A stretch of 64,000 nt of DNA, from NCBI RefSeq assembly GCF_028502605.1, contig NC_079232.1, positions 744,001 through 808,000 of the forward strand, in the 5' to 3' direction. The number at the start of each line of letters is the position of its first letter. The first letter of the stretch is position 1. The stretch is from Trichoderma breve. Taxonomy: Eukaryota > Ascomycota > Sordariomycetes > Hypocreales > Hypocreaceae. The notes beneath the pieces were generated by a model, which saw only the letters and a program-made list of their open reading frames with translations, did no database searches and was not told the origin of the DNA. A program made the position numbers and the translations under genes. This document shows positions 1 through 10,500 of this stretch, piece after piece.

Positions 1-891
1 TGCCTCGAGTGATATGTGAGGCTATCCCCATGAGCTTCGTGTTGACAATACGAGTTCGCCGCAATCAGCCCAGAGACGTTCCATCGCACGCAATTATGCG
101 GCAGCCTATACGTATATCGAAAGAGCGTAGACTGGTAAGGTAAGGTGATATCGAAGGAAGTGGCAGGACTCCTCAATGATTCCAAAGGATGGGTATAGAC
201 ATTGACTAAACCAGCTACCACAGCTTATTAACTCTCTCATACTGATGATAAATATAGAGTCTACACTCCTAAATGACGGGGAATGGAGATGGCAACTGAT
301 AGAACGTTATAGAAGCATGAACTTATTTTGCTCGTTTCCACTTTTGGAATGATCTCTTGATCGGGCCGTAAGCTTTGAGGAGACGAGATGTCAGTTGAGG
401 TGGCAGTGTCAGCTCCTTTGAGATAGTTGCACTTTTTAATCACGCATGAGTACCCTACAGTCGCCAGTGAATGAGGAATTAGTATAATGATGAGCTCATG
501 TGCTGCTTCGTGGAGATACTCGATAGTGTCTCTTCTCTCAGGATGATCACAGTCGTTGTCTACTATCCATTGGTAACATGAACACTTAGGACTATGCCAA
601 TATCGGCCACAGCAATATGTTAAGCTGAGTGAGTAAGGGCTAAACATTGAAGAGGACGAAGATGGTGTAAGAGGGATGTAGGAATGTAAGAGCGGCCAGC
701 GTTAGTCATTGCGTATCGCTGAAAGCCACAGCCGGGACAGCCACACAAATTATATGTAGATTCCTCATGATAACTGGAGCTGTCACTCTAACCAGTCAAG
801 GCACCTGGTAATCTGCCCAACCGGACGGACACTTTGTATGCAGGAACGATTCTTGGCACGAGTCGGCAGTTGGAGCATCTGGCTGTAGTAA

Positions 892-920
892 GGAATCGGT
901 TATTGGTGGAATCGGTTATT
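892..920. repeat. Short direct duplication, 13-base unit
   Basis: GGAATCGGTTATT occurs at 892-904 and again, without mismatch, at 908-920 (16-base period). The spacing of one and a half helical turns could be chance. No function can be assigned. Confidence 0.8.
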
Positions 921-1311
921 CGGTTGCGGTACTGTTGGTATAAAGTTTCCCGGCCTAACTGTATGCAAAGTAGTGCCATCAAAGCAAGCCAGACACATTT
1001 GGAATTGGACTGTGGCTGTTGCTCGGGACGCATAACTGCTGGCCGAGAAAATTGCCACTTTGGCATGACAGAAAAAGCCAAGATAAGATCAAATTAGAGC
1101 AAAGGACACGGCGTGACGCCCCGTGGGAGAACAAAGGAGCAGGCGTCACGCCAAATTAAGCTTCCAGGAGCAAGGCAGATCTGCGCTGCATGAGTCGCCT
1201 GGATCTAACGGTCGAGGTGCCGATATTCCAGAGATCCATCCTCGCTAAGCAACGGCTTCGGTCAAAGATGGGGACTAAAATGAAACCGTTCCTATCAAGA
1301 TCGACGATCTG

Positions 1312-1346
1312 TCACCTCGCATTCTATCTATCACCTCGCATTTTAT
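1312..1346. repeat. Short direct duplication, 16-base unit
   Basis: TCACCTCGCATTCTAT at 1312-1327 recurs with one mismatch at 1331-1346 (19-base period). It lies in non-coding sequence. Confidence 0.8.
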
Positions 1347-3538
1347 GCCAGCAACAGGAAACTAGCCTCAATTTGCGAGATACCAGGTCGATGTAAGACG
1401 ATAATACGGCAAGCAGGTCCGTGCGATGACGTCTCTTTCACAACTGCCGGTATCAGAATCGGGTTTGGGCTGGGACGAGGATTGCGTTGCACAGCCCGAC
1501 ACGTCAAAAAAGAATAAGAAAAAAAAAAAAGCTCGCATGAATTTGGCAAACGCGAGCGCGAACGGGGCCGGGGGTGCAGATTTTGGCTCACCGGACTTGA
1601 CTCGGGGAGCGAGTGGGACCGGACCGGAGATTTTGGAGACGAAGATGCCGGAGATGCCGGACGGGCGACACGGACACGGTCATGCGGTGAGATGGACAGC
1701 TCTGACGCTGATGAATTGTAGGCAGGAGTTTGCGAAGATATTATTGATATTTTTCTAGAACAATTGTGTCTCCGTTTTGCAGGTTTGGGCGCATTTGTCT
1801 GCTGCTGCTCACCGAATGATGCCTGTATTAGACGGCATCTCCAACTGCATTGCGCAGCATAGCCACAAGACAGACAAGTTCCTGAGTCGCGCAGAACTTC
1901 TAGACGGCATCAACCACGTCTGCTCAAACTACATCCAGTATAGCCCCCGGAAAACGAATGCCAACCGCGTATTCTGCATTAAACTAACGCTCCTTTTCCC
2001 CAAGCGCAGCCGTTAAATGTCGCTGATAATGACGTAGGGCGGAATTACAGGCACTTGAAGAGGTTATCCCAAAGCCCCAAGTTGCCGACATTCCCGCGGA
2101 TTTCCCGCAACAAGCGCATCAGCTCCCGCAATGGGTCTTGCAGCGGGAATAAACAGCAAAAAAACAGAGCGCTTTGATTGACGGAAACCAGAAGCGATTG
2201 CCACCAGTGGCGTGCTTAAGCCAACTTGAGCGAAGGAGAGAAAAAAAGCAAAGAATGCCAAAAAGAACGATCCACTTGCGATAAGGCTGGGGGATCCAGT
2301 AAGGCTGCCTGGATTTGAGAAGACGTTCGTTTTTCCATGTCGCCGATTGGGCGGGTCTCGGTAGCAGCTCCCGACTTGCAGCTTACTGGATTGCTCCCTG
2401 AATCGTTCGTCCTCATTTTTTATGGAGTTTTCCCTTTTTCTGTCCCAATTCCAGGTTTTTCTGCTCACCAAAGGTCCCCTCCCCCGTGTATTCTTTTTTT
2501 CTGAAAGGTCCAACTAAGCACAAGTCCCGCAGCCTCATCCTGTCGTCTCCGAATGCCGGGGAAAGGCTGAGCCGGATATCGTCACTATCTGGGGACGGAT
2601 TCTACTTTTTGCATCCTAGACAGTTTTGACTGAGACACCGCGTGGCATGAGGCTCGTACGAAATGCAATGCTTGATGCTGGGCCTGTACGATCTTGTGTT
2701 AGCACCATGTAAGGCGCATCGACTTGTTGCCCGTGATGGCGTCAACACGCTTCGGTGTGCATTGTTTTAAAAAGTCTCGGATCCCCATGCACAAAATGAA
2801 CAGGCTAAATTGAATTGGCCCAGTGTTCTATCCGTCTCTTGATTGTCTGTTTATTTACTTCAATTCAGTTGATACTGTATTTACTACAGCAACCAACTAA
2901 GAACAATCCAAGCTCTTCTCTCCTCTACAAGAGCCAAAATCAGCTGCAAGTTCCGGCCTTCGGACCATCGGCGTCGCCTTATTTCGGGCCGTCGGCACAA
3001 GCTGTTAAGTCGTGCATCTTGTTGCATCTTGTCCCTGACAGGTATCTCCTGTGTCGCATGTGCTCCAGTTCCAGTGCGCTGCCGGCATAATGGAGGGCGC
3101 AGGCCACGACGAGGGTACCTACGTGTACCCACAAGTAACCGCCACGCCAAAAGTTCCCCAGCCGGTACGAGCCTCAGTCTCTCAATTCTCAGTTCTCGCA
3201 TGACTCCATCTTTCTCTCTGCTCACTCTCTCACACATTCTCTCTTCCCGTCTTTTATCGTTGCTCATCTAATCAATCTTTCTCCTCCAGATCGGCTCCTT
3301 TGATCTCTATCCTCCGCTGGTCCCGCAACTGTCCATCTCCAGCCCCTTGGCCCTTCGCCCTTCACCGAGTCATCCCCAGTTTTTCCGCTCGCGGCTCGAA
3401 GCCTCCGCCTCCAGCTTCTTCACTCCTCCTCCTTACCTCTTCGCCACGCATTGTGACGGCTCCGAGACCCAATCGCCTCCCTCGCTCTGCTTCTCGCCGT
3501 CCATCTCGTCCTCGCCCTTCTCCGGGTCCGTCGCCGTC

Positions 3539-5908
3539 ATGGACCTCGACCCGCCCGCCGGGGCCGACGTGCCGCCGTATGGCCTCGCCGGATCGTCGCT
3601 CCCGGAAGCCCATCCGAGCCTCGCAAATCCCGCCGACGGGCCCGGCCTGTCGCTCGACCGCCGGCCCAAGAAGTCGTCGACAACGTGTGCCGTGTGTCGC
3701 TTCCGCAAGGTACGCTGCAACGGCGCGCGTCCCTGCTGCGGCAATTGCCAGCGTCTAGGCTTCCCCTGCTCCTACGACGACGCCGACGTCGATGCCTGGT
3801 CTATGTCGCTGCCGCGCCGTCGGGTCAAACAGGCCTGTCTCAGCTGCCACAGCCGCAAAGCGCGATGCTCCGGCCATCTCCCCTCGTGCGAACGATGTCG
3901 GGTTCAGGGCATCGAGTGCGTCTACCGGCCAAACAAGCGTGCCAAGCCATCATCAGCCGGAGCCGGCATTGGAGATTCCAAGAGCCCCAATAGCCCAGAC
4001 AGAGAGTCAGATCGAGATGGTGGTGCTAGAGAGAACCGAGGCCAAAGAGAGAATGACGAAGGGCGCAATGAAAGCCCGGCCTTGACCGACGCAGCCAGCT
4101 CTGCGAGTGATCATCATGAAGGGTAAGTTCCAGATAGAGGGTGACTTTCACACATGCTTGTGCTGACCTTGGGGCTTCTTCTCAGTCCTCATATCGATGA
4201 AAACTTCAACTCCATCGTCAGCCGTGCATTTGACCTCTTCTTCCGCCACGTCCACCACATGGCCATGTTTACCTTTCTGCATCGCGCCTCTCTGATGGAG
4301 CAGTATCACGCCGGCAAGGTCGAGCGGCCGCTTCTGCTGGCCATTGTCGGCATCACATCGTGCTTGACCGACATGGGGCCCGGCATGCGCGAGTACGGAA
4401 ACCGCTGCATCAACGACGCCGAGGCCCTTCTGCTGGCCGACTACAGCCGTCCATCCATTGTCAAGATCCAGGCGCTCATCTTCGTCATCAAGCATCGCAT
4501 CCTCTGCAACAAATTCTCCAGCGCCTTTGTCCTCCACAGCTTTGCGTCCCGCTACGCCACTGCTCTGCGTCTCAACTATGAGGCGCCGCATCTTCGCTTC
4601 CTGGCCCAGGAGTCCCGTCGACGTCTCATGTGGGCCATGTACTGCATCGACACCAGCATCTGCGGCGGATATCCCGACTTTGTCCTTTGGAGGGCCGACC
4701 AGATCCACGTCTATCTGCCATGCAACGAGCGCAACTTTGAGTTTGACCTGCCGCAGCAAACGGAGAAGCTCGTGCCGGACTCGCACCAGCCGCGACCACC
4801 ACTCGCCGAGGACGTCGGGACCTTGGCTCTTCATGCGCGCATCCTCCACATCCGCCAGAAGATTATCGAATTCACAAAGGTAGCTCAGTATGACCGCGGC
4901 ATGGAAGCTGCTGAGCTGCAAGGCCGCATCTTTGCGCTGGACAAGGAGCTCAACGACTTTGCCACCAACCTCCCGACCTCGTTCCAGTTCTCCGAAAACT
5001 CGCTTCGTCTCCGCGCCTACTCTCCGCGGCTGTGTGTCTTTGTCATGATTCACATCTGGTGGCGCCAGTGCTACTGCGACCTGTACCGCCTCGCCCTGGC
5101 TGACATCAACGGTGGGCTGCCGCAATCCATGCTCGACATGTTTGACCAAGGCTTCCTTGAGCACTGTCACCGGCAGTGCGTCGATCACTCCCTGGCACTG
5201 ACCCTCATCTTTTCGCTCATCCAAAAGCTCGATGCGAAGCCGGTGGCCGACATTGACTTGGCCATGTGTGCCTATCAGTGCGCGCGGATGCTCATGTACC
5301 TTTTCCAATCCAACATCTTTAGCCGCTTCGGCGTCGCGGCAGACACTGTCATGGAGCAGGCCCAGCTTTGTTTGCAAACTATCAAGGACTGCTGCGTAGG
5401 GCCCGCGGTGGACTGTATCGTGGCAGATTTGGAGAGGCTGGTTAACCGAGACGCAAGGGCCGTGACAGGTGAGGGTGTCGTGTCCACCGATTTATCGCAG
5501 CAGACGATGCCCCAAATCACAGACGCGTCAGGTGTGCTCAACGCTCCCGCCACAACCGGTCTGCAGGCTTTCAACCCTTCCTCAGGCGCCGTCAATAATA
5601 CCGTCTCTCCGTTTACTCATCCCGTCATGACTGCTCCGTGGATGTCGGAAACGGCCTTTACGCCAGGGCTAGACCAGCAAACTCTCCCTCCAGATGTCCA
5701 TGCCGATCCCACCAAAGGCGGAACTCCCAATTTGTCTGCACCGCGATCCGAGTATGGGCAGTCGGAGCTGAATAATGAATACGACGGCACGTTTGCAGGA
5801 CTCGGGCTGGACGATGGATTTGATTATAACATGGGAGTGGACATGAACATGTGGGCTACGAATGGGGGCAGCTGGACTGCGCCGGGATTTGGTGCCTGGA
5901 TGGGCTGA
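3539..5908 (+). CDS. Zn2Cys6 transcription factor with two tandem zinc clusters
   Basis: Exons 3539-4122 and 4186-5908 give 768 residues; the 63-base intron (GTAAGT..CTCAG) keeps the frame. The open frame extends upstream to a TTG at 3347 but its first ATG is 3539, with G at -3 and +4. Two fungal binuclear zinc clusters are visible: Cys 50, 53, 60, 67, 70, 77 and Cys 100, 103, 110, 117, 120, 127. Each is followed by basic residues, and the second by a KRAKP-type basic stretch. The rest resembles the fungal-specific transcription factor middle domain, with motifs such as RRRLMWAMYCIDTS. The C-terminus is rich in Asp, Gly, Asn and Met and could activate transcription. The protein is expected to be nuclear and DNA-binding; its targets are unknown. 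Most relatives carry one cluster, so the pair is unusual. I do not recognise a characterised orthologue. Confidence 0.9.
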
Positions 5909-6248
5909 AGAGGGAGGAAAAAATAAAAAGAATATGAATGAAGGGGAACATAGTCTATTAACTACTACCGTACACGCACATATATGTATAGATGTGGGAT
6001 TCGAGAGGTTTCATCCTCCAAATGGTTTGGAAAAAGCAAGGCGAATGGAGCGGTGGGATGGCGCAATGACAGGGGCACTTGGACGAATAGGAAACGATCA
6101 TGATAGATTCAACAAGCGTGTTATTAAATTAGCTTAGTGCGAATACCCAAAGTGTGCCCTTCTTTTTAAAATAAAAATCCCCAAAGAAAACGCCTGATTT
6201 CCGTCATTACATGTTATTCGTTAATAGCTGGCCCAAACATTAAAACAG
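5909..6248. other. Convergent 3' region
   Basis: About 340 bases lie between two convergent stop codons. The sequence is A/T-rich and includes a TTTTTAAAATAAAAAT run near 6163-6178, suitable as shared 3'-end signals. No gene is seen. Confidence 0.5.
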
Positions 6249-8489
6249 TTATATCCAAGTTGTCGCTGTAGAAAGATTGGCGCCGCTCGCAACAGCCAAC
6301 CTCCCGTTTCCTTGATCCCATAACCCAACTTTGGTCGTCTTGGTACCTTCGTACTTTAATTTGCCCTCGACCTCCCCGTCCGTTGCAGCTGTCGCATCCT
6401 CCAGGATCGGCCGGATCTCGGGCCCTGCTACTAACTGCGCAACGGCATGCCACACGTTTCCATACAGCGACCAGTGCGTCCGCCACAGGAACATGCCCGT
6501 CACAGCAAACACACACACCAGGTTCACAAGCACGAGCACGCCCACGACAATGATGCCAGTCTTGCCCACGGGGACCGACGCCTCGGTTGAAAAGACCATG
6601 GTGCTGTTATCGCCCATGTCGAAGCCGGGCACGGCGTTCGAGTACTGCGCCTGGTAGAGCCAGAAGAAGGTCGCCTGGATGGCCTGCGCCATACTACCCG
6701 TCCTGGCCGCGACGGCGTGGAAGATGAGGCTGACGTACGGATGGGTCTGCCACGCCGAGTCCGTGTCCCCGAGGGCGGAGCACACGCCGCAGACGTAGAC
6801 GGAGAAATTGGCCGATGTGCGCAGGACGTGGAAGTCGTTTGTGTTGATGCCGTTTTGGACCGCTTCGAAGAACTGGGTCGTGACGGAGGTGCTGTTTATG
6901 AAGCTGGGGTTGTAGTTGGGCGACTGGGCGTACATGTTGTTGAGCTCGTCTACTGAGACGTCGGTCCAGTTGTTGAGGGCCATGATGCCGCGAGAGACGT
7001 ACGACACATTGCTTGTGGTATCAGTCATGTTGACAATTGCATCAGTAGACCAAGTGTTGTTCCCGGCATAGTACTGAATCTCCGGCTCGGGGGAATCGGC
7101 CGTAGAGTTGAGCGAGACGTGCTCCAGCGTCAGCGTCGAGTTGAGCAGGCACATTGTGAGATTGAGAAACTGCCGGTCTCCAAAGTTCATGACGGTCCAT
7201 TCTCCCGAAGCGCCCTGCTTCGGCAGAGGAAATTTCGTTTGGTTGTTGACCATGCCAGCCATGGACAAGCTTGCCCAATGATCTGTGTCGACGTTTGTGT
7301 TGAACACTAGCATGAATGATGGGACGGGTGCATTCGGTTCATAACTCTCTCCAACGGTGTTGATGACGCACAGAGAAGTTGGCTGGCGCGGGAGAATCGG
7401 CTTGTCGGTGTCTGTGTAGGCGTATGGCACATTGCAGTTGAAGGGGAGTTTACAGGTTGACCCTGCAGATCCGCACGACAAGCCATCTAAGAATGTGTGT
7501 CCGCCTGGGGATTCCCAGGTGATGTTGCCTGTTATGAGGGCATCTTCCATCATGTGGGATATGGCCGAAGTGGGTGGGATGCCGGTGATGTATCCATTGA
7601 CAATCTTGGGACGGGTACAGCCAGCGCGAGAGGTGTAGACAGCTGAAGCCCCATTGTACGAACGGAGATTCTTGCGGCTCTGTGTCTGGAGGGGAATCAT
7701 CGATCGCTTAATGAGTCCCGTGTCAGTGAAAGCCTCTTGAGGACTCGGTTTTTCCAAAATGGCCTCTCCGAATGTAGAAAACGTCTGTAGGGGCTGCTGC
7801 CAGATTCCCGGATCGGGTCCTAAACGAGGCAGCCCGAATGGACCGACGAGCTCTGAAGAGGCCTCAATGACCGGGACGTGAGTATTGGAAGATTGGAGGA
7901 CAAGAGAAATCGTGCGGAAGTCGGACAGGAGGATAGTCGATGAGAAGGAAATGGCTGTCGAGCAAAGCCAGAGGATGAGGATCAAAACCGCCGGCACAGA
8001 CGTGAACAACCTGGCCGGCGTCTTAGCGAGCGGCGTAACAAACGAAATTGGACCTCCATTGACGGCACGCAGAACCGAAAACGCAGCCGCATTGCTCATG
8101 TCTACTTTTCGAGCCTCGAGAACCAATGCCGCTGCGAGACCAGTGCAGACGGTCGCTTGTAGTCCGACGATGGAGCGGATGATGAGGGCACAGACGGTCA
8201 CCACCCGAGTGCCCGCACCCGAGAGGAAGATCTTTCGCCAGACAGGCGGCGCCTTGGCTCCGTCGGGATCGAGGCCACGTCCGACCCAGAGGAAGATGAT
8301 GAAGCCAAACGTTCCGAGCTGTAGTAATGTGCCGAGGATGATGGCTGTGCCCGCCTGGCCGCCTATCCGACCCCATGGTCCGGGCCAGGATTTTGCTGCT
8401 GGAGGGGAGTTTGAGTCGTTTTCTGTTTCTGTATCGCGGCTGGAGGTCTTGACGACGGTAGGCACAGGCCGCCTTTTGATTCTCTCCAT
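6249..8489 (-). CDS. Multi-pass membrane protein with large N-glycosylated ectodomain
   Basis: One uninterrupted frame of 746 residues begins at an ATG at 8489. Hydrophobic segments lie at about residues 46-69, 94-125, 165-188 and 643-670. Between the third and fourth lies a region of about 450 residues with many Asn-X-Ser/Thr sites (NNT, NMT, NWT, NST, NLT) and several cysteines, as expected of a domain facing the cell exterior or a secretory lumen. The N-terminus is basic and Ser/Pro-rich, so it is probably cytosolic. The last 60 residues follow a Trp-rich membrane exit (FLWRTHWSLYGNVWH). The architecture matches hypothetical proteins common in Pezizomycotina; no enzyme motif or named family is recognised. 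No intron is needed. A sensor or adhesin role would be speculation. Confidence 0.8.
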   Translation of the reverse strand: MERIKRRPVPTVVKTSSRDTETENDSNSPPAAKSWPGPWGRIGGQAGTAIILGTLLQLGTFGFIIFLWVGRGLDPDGAKAPPVWRKIFLSGAGTRVVTVCALIIRSIVGLQATVCTGLAAALVLEARKVDMSNAAAFSVLRAVNGGPISFVTPLAKTPARLFTSVPAVLILILWLCSTAISFSSTILLSDFRTISLVLQSSNTHVPVIEASSELVGPFGLPRLGPDPGIWQQPLQTFSTFGEAILEKPSPQEAFTDTGLIKRSMIPLQTQSRKNLRSYNGASAVYTSRAGCTRPKIVNGYITGIPPTSAISHMMEDALITGNITWESPGGHTFLDGLSCGSAGSTCKLPFNCNVPYAYTDTDKPILPRQPTSLCVINTVGESYEPNAPVPSFMLVFNTNVDTDHWASLSMAGMVNNQTKFPLPKQGASGEWTVMNFGDRQFLNLTMCLLNSTLTLEHVSLNSTADSPEPEIQYYAGNNTWSTDAIVNMTDTTSNVSYVSRGIMALNNWTDVSVDELNNMYAQSPNYNPSFINSTSVTTQFFEAVQNGINTNDFHVLRTSANFSVYVCGVCSALGDTDSAWQTHPYVSLIFHAVAARTGSMAQAIQATFFWLYQAQYSNAVPGFDMGDNSTMVFSTEASVPVGKTGIIVVGVLVLVNLVCVFAVTGMFLWRTHWSLYGNVWHAVAQLVAGPEIRPILEDATAATDGEVEGKLKYEGTKTTKVGLWDQGNGRLAVASGANLSTATTWI

Positions 8490-10500
8490 TGTGATGTTTG
8501 TGGTATCTGCCGTGTGTACTACGGCGATGGGCTGTTCATAGAAAAAGGAAAGGGAAACAATTGAATGCCGGGTCGCTAGATTATGCCACTCGTGAAATCA
8601 TTATTTTTAATATTCAATGCTACACATACTTTAGCCCGGCACATGAAGTCTGGGAGACACGCTGCGACTATATAAGGATCTGGGCAACATCGAAGCCTCA
8701 TCTCATCCCCCATCCCATTAAGCGCGTATACTGTAAGTCCAATCCAGGTGGGGGCGGAGATTCTGATCCTTCGACTACCACCTCTCCTTGCATGCGAACA
8801 TGAAACTAGACTGCTTTCAATCTCCGCTGCAACCCCCCCTCGAATCCTTCTTTGCGCTCGAAACGCCTAGCAAGGGACCGCAAGGCATCCAGTCGCGAGC
8901 CTCCAGCTGCCGCCTAAACCGCAAAAGATGTGGGCACTTCGATGACGGCGATGAGATTGGCGCCTTTTGCAATCCATCAAATCCTGCGGCAGAGATCATC
9001 CCCCCCGTACATAGAGCAAATTCTCCAACCAGGCAGGGCGCAGTTCCTCCTCGCTTCTTCTTCTTCGCCATCGTTCTGCATCGGTTGTTGATCCTTGATC
9101 TTTTCGAACGTGGCTTGTCTGCAGTGGTGGTCCTTTTGGTCAGTCCCCACGTAGCACTGTAGCCTCGCCCAACAGCTCAATGCAACAGTTCAGGACGGAA
9201 GCCAAGTGCCGCAATTGAGCTCACCAATCCTTCGCCTAAACTGGCTACACCAATGCATCGTGCCATGAATAGAACTTGAACTTGTGTTGGGCTCGGCACG
9301 TATTCGGCAATGTTCATGCAGATGAGGCTGCCAGGGAAAATGCGATGCGATGCGATCCGTGTGGGCGCAGGCCTCGGTGAAGGATAGAAGGTCATGTGGT
9401 TTGCCTGTCTGTGAATTGTCTCTCACTGACGTGAGGTCCGATGTGAGACATAGAATATCTACAGGTATAGGTAGCTACCGGATTTAAAGCCGAGTCTAAG
9501 CAGATCAATGCGAAATTCCTTCACCGCATTTACCTACTTGCGATGGACGTCTTTTCCATTCATCTCATACGCCTGTACCATAGAAAGTAGGTAGGACGAC
9601 CTGCAACAGACTTGGTCACGTCCTGGAACCAACAACGTCTTCTTTGTAGAGTACCTAGTTGATGGGAGATATTATTGCTCACTCTCCGCGGCTAATGATA
9701 CTCCAGTCGCAGCATCTTTTCGGAACACACGGATGAACAAGACTATTTTGAGATTTGTTGTTGGTTCTGCTCGAGTTTGCTGGTGGAGAGCAATCAATCC
9801 ACGTTCGTAGTATCTTCTCCACGGTTGTTGGTTCTCATCAGTTTAGTACTGGACGGGTACCTGAATACATGTATGGATCAATGCGGACGGGAGCGAACCG
9901 TTGGAGTCTCATCCATCAAATCCATCGATAGATAGCACCAGTCAAAAACGGTCAGTGGATTCCAGCGGTATCCATCAAGCCATCAAGTGCTCCAGTGCTG
10001 GCTAGGGTCCGTCTTTAGCGCTTCAGCACACCTCAATAGCGCTCAAGCTCGCCTATAGCATGGCGGCTAACGAATCTAGGCTCGGCTGCGTGCCACGCCA
10101 TGGCCAGGCCAGGCTTAGCCCCGGTCCGTGGCATCGACACTCAATCTGCCTCGTTTCTTTCTGTCCTCCATCTAACTCGACAGTAGTGTCACGCCAACAA
10201 GGTCATGCAAGCACTACAGGACAAGCTTCACCACCCACGAACCATGAGGTTGCCCTATTGGCCCGCTGCCTGCTTGTGTTTGGTGGCATCCAGGAACTCG
10301 GTGCGTGTCGGGACTGGCCTCATCGCCACACGCCTCAGCCGCACAGCCGCACGAAGCTGGGGATGGCAGCATGCAACAGGATGAGGCTGCTGTTGAAATC
10401 GCACAGACTGCCCATCTGTTTGCTCTCTTCGCTCTAACATACGTCGTGAAACTGTGAATCTTGTCAAACCCCGATTACAGGCATCAATGGCACTGCAAAC
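8490..10500. other. Divergent intergenic region
   Basis: Two kilobases separate the divergent membrane-protein and HET genes. I see no supported gene. A TGCGA pentamer is repeated three times at 9341-9355. CAG and ACAG sites just before 10501 leave room for an intron in the 5' leader of the HET gene, but I cannot prove one. Confidence 0.5.
9341..9355. repeat. TGCGA pentamer repeat (x3)
   Basis: Three perfect TGCGA units lie in tandem in non-coding sequence and are followed by a near-match. This is a microsatellite-like tract with no assigned role. Confidence 0.8.

Larger units (their letters stand above)
1..3538. other. Gene-free stretch before the tandem zinc-cluster regulator
   Basis: I see no convincing gene here. 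Open frames of up to about 150 codons occur on both strands but show no recognisable domain. The visible structure is two short direct duplications (892-920 and 1312-1346), a poly-A run near 1518, a small inverted repeat at 3113-3130 (GGGTAC, six bases, GTACCC), and a strongly C/T-rich stretch from about 3180 to 3530. The C/T-rich part is typical of promoters and 5' leaders of mould genes and probably belongs to the regulator that starts at 3539. Confidence 0.6.

Noticed and set aside
261..647. Minus-strand open frame of 128 codons starting with ATG
   Set aside because: No recognised domain, no neighbouring exons with suitable splice sites, and composition like the surrounding non-coding sequence.
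3347..3538. N-terminal extension of the tandem zinc-cluster regulator
   Set aside because: The extended frame begins with TTG, and the added residues come from C/T-rich leader sequence; the first ATG is 3539.
4148..5377. 409-codon minus-strand frame opposite the tandem zinc-cluster regulator
   Set aside because: It is an antisense shadow of a G/C-rich coding exon, with no domain of its own.
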